64,000 nucleotides of DNA from Phymorhynchus buccinoides (lineage: Eukaryota; Mollusca; Gastropoda; Neogastropoda; Raphitomidae), in NCBI GenBank assembly GCA_017654935.2, contig CM065683.1, positions 4,041,089 to 4,105,088 of the forward strand, given 5' to 3'. Shown here piece after piece: positions 12,544-24,613 of this stretch. Numbering within the stretch: position 1 is the stretch's first letter; each line of letters starts with the position of its first letter. The translations under genes and the position numbers were made by a program. The notes below the pieces were generated by a model. The model did no database searches. It was given only the letters and a program-made list of their open reading frames with translations, and was not told the origin of the DNA.

Positions 12544-13589
12544 CATTATTGAACACATCTGTACAAAAAAACCATCCACAATCCGTAAATAAAGTAAGAA
12601 ATAAGCGAAAGGGATATGTGGATGGGCTTCCATGCGTAATGTGCACACTCCTTATTTCTTACTTACCCCAGGGCTGGGTGTAAAAAAGCATGTAACTTGC
12701 TTATCTCATGTTCCCTGGCTAAGTAAAATTTCGTTTTTGTTTTTAAATTTCGTTTTCTTCCAGATTTTTTGGGTGCAGATTGCGGAAGGGTTTCGATACG
12801 GAAGTTTTTGTAAATGTGCACAGCAGAGCCTTATGGTCAAGCATTGTCAAAGTCAAAAACAAAAGTATTATTTTCAGATGGTACACTGAATAAGCAATTA
12901 AGTTAGCTTTTTTTTTCACATCAAGCCATCTGTAAACGCAAAGAAATGAATGGGGGAGAAATGAGCATACAATACCAACGAAAAAATAAGAGCGCACACA
13001 TATATCATTCTCCCTTTACCCTCCCTTTTGCCGAGTTGATGAGAGCCAAAACAACAAGGCTCGACCCTCGTGGGTTCAAAGTTCCCTCGCATGTTCGCTC
13101 GCGTACGTAGCGCTCAATCTAACTTTATTCTGGTTGTTCTATTTTTAGCTCCCGGATGACAGGTGGCATGCAAGGACGGACAGACGAACGCGTGCACGGA
13201 TAGACGGACACTGACAAAAACAGTAGATCCCTGGTTCGCTGAAGCCCAGGAATTAATATAAAGAAGCCAACCACATGTGGGTTGTTTTTAAAGACACACT
13301 GACCCAGCAAGATGAACTCCCTTGGTGGTTGTTCTTTCTGGCCAGGTGTGACCCACATACAAATTCCCCCATACGAAAAAGATTCTGCTCTTCAAAGTGA
13401 TGTCTCGTTTTGATGCATGGTGGGATTTATATGGGAGTCACAACTGGGGAAAATAAGATTTCTTACCAGCGAGAGAGGGAAACGCATGAAAAGCCGTGAT
13501 TTTGACACGTGACGTGCTGGGTCTTTAAGGCACAGTGTGAGAACAAGCAAACAATCAATTCAAAAACTAAAACCTGGATGTGTCTGTGT
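12544..13589. other. Repeat fragments, no gene recognised
   Basis: 12570-12830 shares pieces with 7195-7345 and 32500-32730 (AAATAAGCG, GGATGGG, TGTAAATGTGCA), suggesting an old MITE. I see nothing identifiable at 12850-13589. Confidence 0.45.
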
Positions 13590-13810
13590 AACAAAATGCC
13601 TCTTGCGTGGAAAACGCTTTTTGTAATGGTTTGGATTCTAGTAGAGTGTGAAGGGGGGAGGGGATGTGACGTAAATGTAGTTATCCTGACTTCGTTTCGC
13701 GTTGTTCCTTATGATTAGTGCACTGTTGCTCAGATTTTTAACTTCTTTATGAAGCGCTTAGAGCCCTGTAGGGAGCATAAAAATTGTCATTATTATTATA
13801 CTGGACAGGG
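13590..13810 (+). repeat. Dispersed repeat shared with 42600-42820
   Basis: GCGTGGAAAACGCTTTTTGT, TAATGGTTTGGATTCTAGT and GATGTGACGTAAATGTAGTT recur inverted at 42660-42800. It ends in AAGCGCTTAGAGCCCTGTAG and an (ATT)n tail, the retroposon-tail style seen at 1138. Confidence 0.6.
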
Positions 13811-14399
13811 GCCTTCAGGCGTATAAAGTCCAACTTAGAATCACACCACAATGCAACAATTCAACACTCGATTCATGAGGCAGTTGGGTTAACGATTAAC
13901 AAAAATGGCCCATTACGTATGTAAATCATTTTGGCTTCGGAAAAATAATAAAATCAACAATATATAACAAAGGAATGTGATCAATCAACCCTGAAATAAA
14001 GGGGGAATTCTATAAAAAAGGATTTTAAAAGCGACTTGCAGCCATGCCACATCATAGCATGTAAAGAAAATAACGCAGAGAGAAATATAGCACACATTTT
14101 TAGCATTGAAACAAACGAGTCAGTATTGTTAATTAAGCACAAACTTGTCTTCATCTCTCATCCTTTGATGACTCCTCCATTGTTTCATTTAATTGGCATA
14201 GGACAAAAATAAAAATAAAATGACAAACGTAAGGCGGGTGGTCACTACATTCAATAAATTTTCCCGCCTCAACAGTTCCTCATCAGGGTGCATCAGCTTC
14301 ATGCGATATTGCACCCAACAAACTTTGAAGTGATTCTGTGTAACAGTTCATAATATATTCTCCGGACAGAAAAAACAACAAGAAAAGAAGACAATTCTT
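13811..14399. other. AT-rich stretch without recognised feature
   Basis: No coding frame, TIR or tandem repeat was found. Confidence 0.5.
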
Positions 14400-14705
14400 C
14401 TCCTTGATCGCTGTTTCCTGTCAAATGAGCGCAGATGCGTCATGCTGCCGTTATGCGCTTAACTAAGAAATTGTTAAGCTGAGCATGTCCGTCTTCGGTT
14501 GGAGAAAATCTTTATAACAGTTTCTTGAAAACAAATGGTAGGAGAATGAACCAGTAAGGCAGAAAGATGGTAGATGACAGTAAGCAAAGGGAAAAGGCAG
14601 AGTGAAAGAGAGTGACAGATCAGAGGAAGCTACAAGCACAGAACTTTCAGGAAATGGGGGAACTATTTGTACAAAACCCCCTCAGTATACCCAAGAGGGG
14701 AGGAA
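14400..14705 (+). repeat. SINE-like family A copy
   Basis: Head A (TTTCCTGTCAAATGAGCGCA, ATGCTGCCGTTATGCGC) continues into the shared module up to GGGGAACTATTTGTACAAAA. It ends beside a C/G-rich tract. Confidence 0.7.
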
Positions 14706-14989
14706 CAGACAATGAATCATCATATTTATCCCCCCTTCAGTTAAAGGGAGGGAGGGGGAGGGGGTTAAAACAAACAAATGAACACACACCCATTGCTGTA
14801 GCTATAGTCTCATTGCGAACCATTATATATCAAGAAGCAAGTGATGCCGATCTCAATGACAAGTTTCACATGACATCTTCCAATAAGCAACCAACGAATA
14901 ACTGCATCTCCATACATGGGTGCAGGTTCAGTAGAGGGTTTGAGTACTACAGTCATGCATACATGGGAGTGTCTGTACTTGTGTGTAAC

Positions 14990-15065
14990 AGGTGTGTGTG
15001 TGTGTGTGTGTGCGTGTGCGTGTGCATGTCTGCATGTGCATGTATGTGTGTGCGTGTGTGCATCT
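14990..15065. repeat. (TG)n microsatellite followed by (TTC)n
   Basis: TG-rich tract then TTCTTCTTCTTCTTCC. Confidence 0.9.
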
Positions 15066-15677
15066 TCTTCTTCTTCTTCCAGTAATGTCCACCAGCCGTT
15101 TATCAGCAATTATTGACATATACATGGGTTCAAAGACGAAGGTGCGCAGCACGGGATGAGATAGGATTTGAGAAATATATTAATTTGTATGTGTGTGTAA
15201 GTTTGCAGAAGTGTGCATAAGCATACATGCATGTCTGCATGCATATGCATTGCCTGTGAAGTGAATGTTAACGAGCTTAGGTGCATATTTAATTGGTACG
15301 AAATGGACATGCAGCATAGTAGTAAAGTCAAGTATTGATAAATGCAGAAGAAAGAAAGTTACAGATTTGGGTGGACTAGTGTATGTGCACAAGCATTGGT
15401 GCTTTGAGTTAAAGCATCTCCTGAGTTCCACCAAGAAATGTTCATATAATGCCCTTTTCTTGACAATTTATGGAACAGATTTGAAAAAAGAAAAGAAAAA
15501 AAGAGTACCCTGAATTCCGTCATCAGTAGCATAGTAATACCTTCTTCGCCTTATCTTCCTCCTTTTTTTCAAATAACAACAACCGCCATCTTTGTGACGT
15601 TTCGCAGTTTCCCTTTTCCGTTAACACGATCGTTTCCAGTACAGCACACAGCCACAGAGAGAAGCGAGGGTTGTCGC
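15066..15677 (-). other. Likely calaxin 3' UTR and unassigned flank
   Basis: Directly downstream of the calaxin stop on the minus strand. I cannot fix a cleavage site, and no other feature stands out. Confidence 0.35.
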
Positions 15678-15833
15678 TCACTGTTTGGTCTGCACCTGTT
15701 GTTGCTGTTGTCTGTCGGTGCATGCTGAGTGTCGTCTCTGGTACCGCGGGCCATCCTGCTTGGCGGAGGTGATGGTGACCCGCTGCATGTTCAGGTCTGG
15801 GTCACCCAACATCTTCAGACACTGGTAGCGGTT
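15678..15833 (-). CDS. EFCAB1: Calaxin-like exon 7 (C-terminal tail and stop)
   Basis: Acceptor is CTGTCGGTCAG|AAC. Fifty-one codons run to TGA at 15680-15678, beginning NRYQCLKMLGDPDLNMQRVT and ending in a Gln-rich tail (DRQQQQQVQTKQ). The tail is longer than the vertebrate one, and its identity rests on the splice phase and the unbroken frame. The 3' UTR probably lies just below 15678. Confidence 0.75.
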   Translation of the reverse strand, partial: NRYQCLKMLGDPDLNMQRVTITSAKQDGPRYQRRHSACTDRQQQQQVQTKQ

Positions 15834-18800
15834 CTGACCGACAGAAAGGAAAGAAAGTGCCTGGCGTCTTTACATTTATTTTTTATATTTTTGTCGTTGC
15901 TGTCCCATCTTCTGGGCTGTACAGTAGCGTTGCTCCCACGCCGCTCATTCTGAATCCCAATTCGCAGCCACACCCCGGCTTGTTCAGGTCACAGAATCCG
16001 AGACCAGCAGTCCAAGGGGAGCGAATCTATGTTAGGCCGTCAGGAGGCAACTAACCGTCTCTACATAGCAACTTATTCTGCGTTCCCAGGCTATATGGCC
16101 ACAATGAGTGAAGTACGTATGTGTCCGGCTTTTGGTTTTTATTGTCTCCCTGCTGCATGCAGCCGACACATTCCAATTTCGGAGATAGCAACTAAAAATA
16201 ATAACATTAACAGACAACAAACGCCCGTACACGTCCTGTAAACGCTTACCGACCGCCATTACTGCTGTCATAAACGAGAGTTGGCTCCCCTTTCAAATAA
16301 TCGAACTTCTGTTTGTGCTGCTTCCTGTTGTTGTGTTTGGACAATTCTTCGCCAAAACTGATAGAATTATGGCATTTTAAGCTCTACAATGATGCTTTTT
16401 ACATCCAATGAAGGGTTATGGCGTCTTGGAACCGGTGTTCCCTCGCACTAGTGCCGTTATCTTTGGGCTGCTTCTCTGAGACTGTTGATGCAGTAGCTGT
16501 TTCTGCAACATCTTCTGCACAATTGTTCGGCAGAGGATTTCTTGTTTTACTTTGCTGCCACAAAAATCAATGTCGAAGAGCGTCGTTGTCCGCTTCATTT
16601 TGAAGAAAAATCAACATGGCGGGTAGGACTCTCGCAAATTCTTGTCGGTAAAACGAGATGAACGCGATTGGTTGATTTACACTAACATTGTAAAGGAACC
16701 AATGAAATGGTGAGAAATCATTCATTCCTGCTCGATGCTTTCGGTTTGTGCAGACAACGGATTTAGCAGACGACAAAGGAATTCCCACAGCGATCGGTAA
16801 AAAGTGCGGGCAGTTCTACAAATATGTGGGCGTCGGCCCGCGTTTAGACCCGATTATTGCGGGAAGGAACAGATTTGGGGGATTGTACCAATCCCGCACC
16901 CTAGAATCAGCTCTGAAGTATAACACTTTCCTTGGAATAGCATCCCACGCATTGCACTGAACAACAGTTACCATTACATACAGATCTTACCTTGTCATCT
17001 GGCAGGCATTTCCCCAGTAACTCCAACCGAAGCTTGTCTTTCAGCACGGCAGATCGGAAGTCCTCGAACGACACACGCCCGTCACCGTCGGTATCCTGAC
17101 GAATTACATCAACACTTAATATGTGACCCAGCACCACAATATGATGACGCGTGCGTGAACACAACCATTACTTATCAGTAAGTTAATGACGTTCTACATA
17201 TTTCGATCGTCTGTTAGGCCTTTCTGCCAAAAGCTGTCCAGGCTAGACATAAAATTATACTGGATCGCGCAGAAAGCCCAAATCGTTGAAAGCTCATTGC
17301 GCATGGTGTGGGGTTGGGGATTTGCAGGCGATGGAGCTTCTTCCATGTTTTTGCCGTTACATCTTAAAACTTGCAACTGGGTGAAAATACCCGTTAAAAT
17401 TCTAAACAGGGGGTGAGCGTACCGCTTAAGAGGGGAAAAGATCAGAAGCCCTGCTTTAACCCTTTTCAACGCCAGCCATTTTTCAGCAAAAAATTTCCAT
17501 TAAACTTACCTGGGTAGGGAAAAAAATCGTCTGCAATATTGGGGATTCTTCTATGAAATGTATAAAGTAAGGCCTATCCTTACCTCCCAAAATTATGAAA
17601 ATAGGCTCTTTGGATAACAGACCCTGGTTTGAGGCCTTTTCGTGACATGGGAGTTAAATCATTGTGGTGCATTAGCAGTGAAAGTGTTAACCCACCAACA
17701 ATTTAATTAATAATCTCTTTCATTTGTTTTTGTTCAGTTGTGAAGAAGCTAATGAAGGCAAAACCACAAACGCGGTAGTTCCTTTGAAGAAACATTTTAC
17801 AGCTACAAACCTTACCAGTTTCTTCACTGTGAGCTCTATCAACTCTCTGATGCCTTCGTCAGCATCGTCCGCATCGTGATCGTGGGATTTCTGCAGACAG
17901 AACGAACGAACGAACAAAGTTTTATTTATACAGTGGAACCTACCTTATAAGACTTCACATTATAAGACTACCTTCCACATAAGACCTACTTCTCTGAGAC
18001 ATTGCCCCTCTTTGTAAGTATTAAAATTACCTCCCTATTAGACCCCTCCCTTATAAGACCTCATTTTGGATGATTTTTGAAGGGAGGTTCCACTGTACAG
18101 GGTAATGAGATCATAAGTATAAATTCTTTTTTTACACACAGCCCTTCATTTAGAATGATCTCCTGAAATCAAGAGCAGTACTAGGTCAGTCATAGACACA
18201 GATTTGTAACTCAATCATCTTTTCAGTTATTTAATTTGCTGTTTTAATTGTGAAATAGATGGGAAAATAGTGATTTAAATGGTGAAAAAGTTAAAGTAAA
18301 AAAAAGAAAGAAAAAGACAAAACAGTAAACCCAAAGATTGCTTTAATGGATTGACGATAACAGAAGTTTGTTCAAAATACTTACTTTAAGACATTGGTAT
18401 CAATCATGTTTTTAGGCAAGAAAGGGTTAAAGACATGGAGACAGAGAGGTTAACCCATTCGCATCGCAACAATTTTGAATTATTAAAAAAAGTCACAAAT
18501 CATTCCAGCCATACATACAAACAAAACATACATAAACACAATGAGGACTGAGAGGAGAGTACAGGTTTTTACTTCAGGTTTAGACATAGGGAAGTGGTAG
18601 ATCAGACTTTTTTTTATATATATAGACTTTACATAGAAAAACTCTCTACAAACCACTACAAAAGCAAAGTCAGAGGCAAAATTGTGGTCTAAGGGAGCGA
18701 AATGAGTTTAGAAATGACCAAGGTATGGTGTGCACACATATTTACTTCCCTTGAAGCAAATGCATCAAATTGACAGCTATGTACTAATTCCGGACATATA

Positions 18801-21800
18801 TGGCGGGAACAACTTGAATGAGTTAAACTAGTAGCATAAACACCTTATACAGATGTACATTTTTAACAGCTTAGATGACATTAGCATTGATTCTCTTTTT
18901 ACACTGTCCATTTATAACAAACACTAGAAATCAAGAGTGAAAATTACATATACAGCGTTGTAGTACTAACAAACGTAAACATTGTTTTAGTAATCGAGTT
19001 GCTAACCTCTGGAATTTACTGACACCTAACCTAAAAATAGCACCAACACTAAACACCTTCAAAAATGTCCCTGACAAGGATGAAAATTTTAGCCAACTAT
19101 TTTTCGAATACGATGATTGAATTACAATCATAATTTTAAAGGCATGCTTTAAGCAAACAAAACTGATCAATGAAGGGACGTTTATAAGCCGCGAGGCTTA
19201 GACTTGAGTCAGTCCCACACTATACTAAACTCCTATATATTATACTACTATACTAAACATCACAAACAAAAATGCATATCAATGCGTGTGCTAACACACA
19301 CACACAACTCACTGTGACTAAGGCATTTTTCAGGAAGGGGTACATCTTTTCCCGTGTGATAATGCCGTCTCCCGTGGAGTCGTACACTTTGAAGCAAACT
19401 GCACACATCATTTCAGAAACCATAACAAGGAGCCTTTATACTACTTCTTGGCCATGCCAAAGGGCAATGAAACTCAGGACTGGGTTGACCATGCCACCTA
19501 GTGACAAGTCTGAGGGGCAGATAATTTTCTGTGGCTTCTTCTTCTTCTTCTATGTTCCCAGGCCATATGGCCATAATGGTTAAGGTACGTATGTGTCCGG
19601 ATTTCAGTTTTTACTGGTCTCCCCGCTGCGTACAGCCAACACATTCTGATTTCGGAGGAGCTCAAAGGAGAAACGTTATTTGGAAGATTTTATGGGTGAA
19701 AAAAAGGCAGGAGAATGGGCCGCCAATAAGTCAGAAAGATAGAAGATGATAGAAAGCAAAGGGAAAAGGCAGAGTCAAAGAGAGTGGCAGATTAGAGGAA
19801 GTTAAAAACACAGAACTTCCAGAAGGTGGGGGAACTATTTATACGAAAGACTCCCCGGTATCCCCACGAGGAGTTCTGTGGCTATACTACTACTTTGTGA
19901 CAAGCAAGGGCGCTAATAATCTTATGCAGGTGGCGCACACGTCTCATTGCACGAGACATTGGCAGAGCATTATTGACAACTATTTTTTTAACCTCTTCAC
20001 TACTGGAAGAAAGAGAGATTCTATATTTAAAACTATAAAACATAAAAGAGACTTGTTATAAGACTAAATCTGAGAAAAATGTTTGTTCTAGAACAGAAAG
20101 TAGCATTCCAGATGTGTGACATCAAAAGTTATGACATCATCAATGACATCATACTGCCTTTAGTAGACATGAGATGGCAGGGAAGGTGTTAAAGGCCCAT
20201 ACGCTTCTCGTAAATAACGTGCAGAATGATGCAAAATCGATCTGGATTGTAAACTCTGACATAATTCAAAGTCACAAACAAGCATAAAACTGAACGCAAT
20301 CATACTGTTAGCTCAAAGTTAGCAAAACTGCGCTGACCTTTTTTCTTCTGTGTACTCTGCTATCTTGAAATCTCGTCTAGGGGTAATTAGCTCAAATGAC
20401 GCAGTCAAGGGTAGTCAGTAGGCCTAGTTTAGTAGTAGTCCAGGCAAAATTAAGCTTGACCTTGTTTTGTGATATATATTAGGTTTTTATGTCGATCTAA
20501 CATGATTTGAGGGTGCTGAATCTAAATCCGTTCGAGGCCAAGTTGTAAATGCTGGGCATTTTGAGCTATGACGAAATATTCAAAATGGCCACTATGGGAC
20601 TCTAAAGAACTGTTAAAACATGCACTTACCGTAATTATATTGTATCTAATGCTTTTATTTGTAAGAAAAGTAGTATAGTTTGCTGAAATGATTCAAACTA
20701 TGTGAACTATAACCTATTTTTGTACTTATTAGCCCCCAACCACTCTGCAGAGAGGGCTATCACGATTTTGTGTCCTTTCATTTGCCTGGCAATTATCTTA
20801 AGAACAATATCAGAGGATCACTTCAAATTTGTGTGCTACTATTTTAATGAGCTGATGAGCCCCTCAGAATACCTTATTGACCTTGACCTTTGACCTTGAG
20901 TATGTGATTTTAATATATCAACTATACTTTTCCAACTTTTGCACTGCTGTGGTAAAATAAGCTATGTGTTTGGTTTTTCCTAAGCTAACGTGCATAGAGA
21001 ATATTGAATTCCTGATACCTATTTTATAAAACCTTTCATCTTAAATGCTTGACCTTGAATTTGCATTGAATATTTTAACTTTTTGTCTTTATATGTTTTA
21101 AATCTTGGCAGTAATGGTCTCATAATTGGTGCATTAGCCAATTTATAGGTGGGTAAAAGTGCCGGCGTGCAATGGAATGTCGGCCATTTTACCCACCTAT
21201 AAAATAAAAAGAAATATCGACACTGATCGCCGTGTTGTTCTGCTTGGTGCCTAGCAACAAAGGCCAAGCGTCAAGATGAAGGCTAGAGATGTCTTTGGTA
21301 CTTAGGTTAGCATCTAAATATGTTTAACCATTGGCTCATGTACCAATTATGAGACAGTTACTGCAATGATTTAAAATATATTAAAGCAAAAAGTTGAAAT
21401 ATTCCGTGCAAATTCAAGGTAAAGCATTTCAGATGAATGGCTTAGGCATAAAATAGGCATCAGTAATTCAACATCCTCTATAAACCTTAGCTTAGAAACA
21501 TTTTACAACAGCAGTGCAAAGGTTGAAAAAGTATAGTTGATACAATAAAATCACATACTCAAGGTCAAAGTCAACAAGGCATACTGAGGGGCATATCAGC
21601 TTCATTAAAATGATCGCGATAGCCCTCTCCACAGTGGCTGGGGGCTAAGAAGTACTAAAATAGGATATAATTCCCATAGTTTGAATCATTTCAGCAAATT
21701 ATACTATTTTTCTTACCAAAACAAGCATTAGATACAAAACAATTACGTTAAGTGCATGTTTTTACAGTTCTCTAGATACCTATGGCGGCCATTTTGAATA

Positions 21801-24349
21801 TTACGTCATAACTCAAAATATCCAACATTTACAACTTGGCCTTTAACGGATCTGGATTCAGCACCCTCAAATCATGTTAGATCAACATAGAAACCTAATA
21901 TATATCACAAAACAAAGTAAATTTTATAATTTCGCCTGGACTAGAACAAGAAGAGAAGAACTTGAAGGTGTACAACTTGGCGTCATAATAATAGCACGTA
22001 TCCTCTGACAGCGTTACGTCATAAGCTAGGTCTGAAAGTATCCCAACAAGTTCTATTATTAAAAACGGGCCACAAACAGGCAAAATAATTTGTCTTCAAA
22101 TAGTTCCACATCAGTCACAGGTGCCGTATTGATTTCCCCTAATCTACGTCACGCCAAATGGATTATCGCACAAATCCCATTTTTGGTGAGATTCGATGGC
22201 AGCTGGCAAATCTGCCCCAGGAGACCGATTTTTGCGAAATAAAAGTGTGTGCGCTCACTTTATCTTGACGAATGTGACATAAAAGGTAGGTTACATAGAT
22301 ACAGTTTGTATACTGTGTCTATGTGTAGTAGGAAATAATGCTGAAACGTTTTCCAGAACGTGTTTAGGTCCGAATGGAGATGACTATGGTCCTTTAAGCT
22401 AAATACTTTAAAAAATGAAATAATAAAAATACAATAAAAAACATAGAATTGATCAAATCTTCAATTCATATTTTGGGCATACATGCCATAAAATAAATAA
22501 AGCAAAATCTGCTTTCATTGCATATTGTAGATTTGGTAAGGGGGTGGGGGTGGGGGGTGTCCTGCCTTTTTATTTTTCATTCCTCGTCTTCTTCTTCTTC
22601 TTCTGTGTTCCCAGGCCATAATGGGTAAGGTGCATATGTGTCCGCTTTTCAGTTGTCACTGGTCTCCCCGCCACATTCAGCCGACACATTCCCAATATTT
22701 TGGAGATCAATTCCGTTCAAAATTATTTATATGAGTTTAAAGTTAATCAAGTCTGGCTTTCTTATAACGAACAACCAAATGCACAATTAATCTTACATTT
22801 CGATAGCTCATCGATGTCGTCGGTGAGAAGGCTCCCTACACCCAGCACGAAATCGTCAACGCTCAAACCCTGATTGTTGGAGCTCCTGTCTATCGAGTGG
22901 TACACTGAAATCACACAGAAAACCCTGACTGTTGGAGTTCCTGTCTATCGAGTGGTACACTGAAATCACACAGAAAACCCTGACTGTTGGAGTTCCTGTC
23001 TATCGAGTGGTACACTGAAATCACACAGAAAACCCTGACTGTTGGAACTCCTGTCAATAGGTACATTGAAATCACACAGAAAACCCTGACTGTTGGAACT
23101 CCTGTCAATAGGTACACTAAAATCACACAGAAAACCCTGACTGTTGGAGCTCTTGTTTAAATAGAGTGGTACACTGAAATCATACAGAAAACCCTGACTG
23201 TTGGAGCTCTTGTCTATATGGAGTGGTACACTGAAATCACACAGAAAACCCTGACTGTTGGAGTTCCTGTCTATAGAGTGGTACACTGAAATCACACAGA
23301 AAACCCTGACTGTTGGAGCTCTTGTCTATATGGAGTGGTACACTGAAATCACACAGAAAACCCTGACTGTTGGAGCTCTTGTCTATATGGAGTGGTACAC
23401 TGAAATCACACAGAAAACCCTGACTGTTGGAGTTCCTGTCTATAGAGTGGTACACTGAAATCACACAGAAAACCCTGACTGTTGGAGCTCTTGTCTATAT
23501 GGAGTGGTACACTGAAATCACACAGAAAACCCTGACTGTTGGAGCTCCTGTCTATATGGAGTGGTACGCTGAAATCACACAGAAAACCCTGACTGTTGGA
23601 GCTCCGGTCTATGGAATGGTACACTGAAATCACACAGAAAACCCTGACTGTTGGAGCTCGTGTCTATGGAATGGTACACTGAAATCACACAGAAAACCCT
23701 GACTGTTGGAGCTCCTGTCTATATGGAGTGGTACACTGAAATCACACAGAAAACCCCGACTGTTGGAGCTCCTGTCTATATAGAGTGGCACACTGAAATC
23801 ACACAGAAAACCCTGACTGTTGGAGCTCCTGTCTATATGGAGTGGCGCACTGAAATCACACAAAACACCTTTAAGGAACATTTAAACAAAAAGAATCTAC
23901 AGAAAGATATTGACAGTATAGAACGTATACAACGAAATGCTGCCCGCTTCATCACTGGCGACTATAAGTCTACAACGCCTGGCAGTGTCACCAAACTTCT
24001 TGAAAAAACTGAGCTTCCTTCCCTTCAGCAAAGGCGCCATCACCTCCGCCTGACCATGCTCTACAGAGTGGTTGAGGGGGTAGTACCGGCCTTACCCTTG
24101 AAGACAGTCACAACTCGGAATGAACCTTCATTTTTAAAATGCCTACCCTCCACCAAATTTGACTAACATACGTCCAGTAGTTTTTGAGGAAATCGATACA
24201 TATACATACAGACAGACAGAGAGACCTAAAACAATACCCATCATAGGCTCTGTCTGGCCGGGAAACAATCACACTTACTATGTACACAAAGAACAATACG
24301 GTCACAGACACAAGCAGAGACATCATGCTATGTACACTGCACACACACA

Positions 24350-24380
<31 letters not shown>

Positions 24381-24532
24381 ACTTGCACACACAGAGTGAC
24401 ACACACTTGCACAGATACAGACAGACGAACAGACAGACAGACACGTACACACATGTATGCATACATACACTCCACATTAGACACAGACAGACACACAAAT
24501 AGACAAAAATAGAGGGGTGAGAGAAAGGAGAA

Positions 24533-24613
<81 letters not shown>

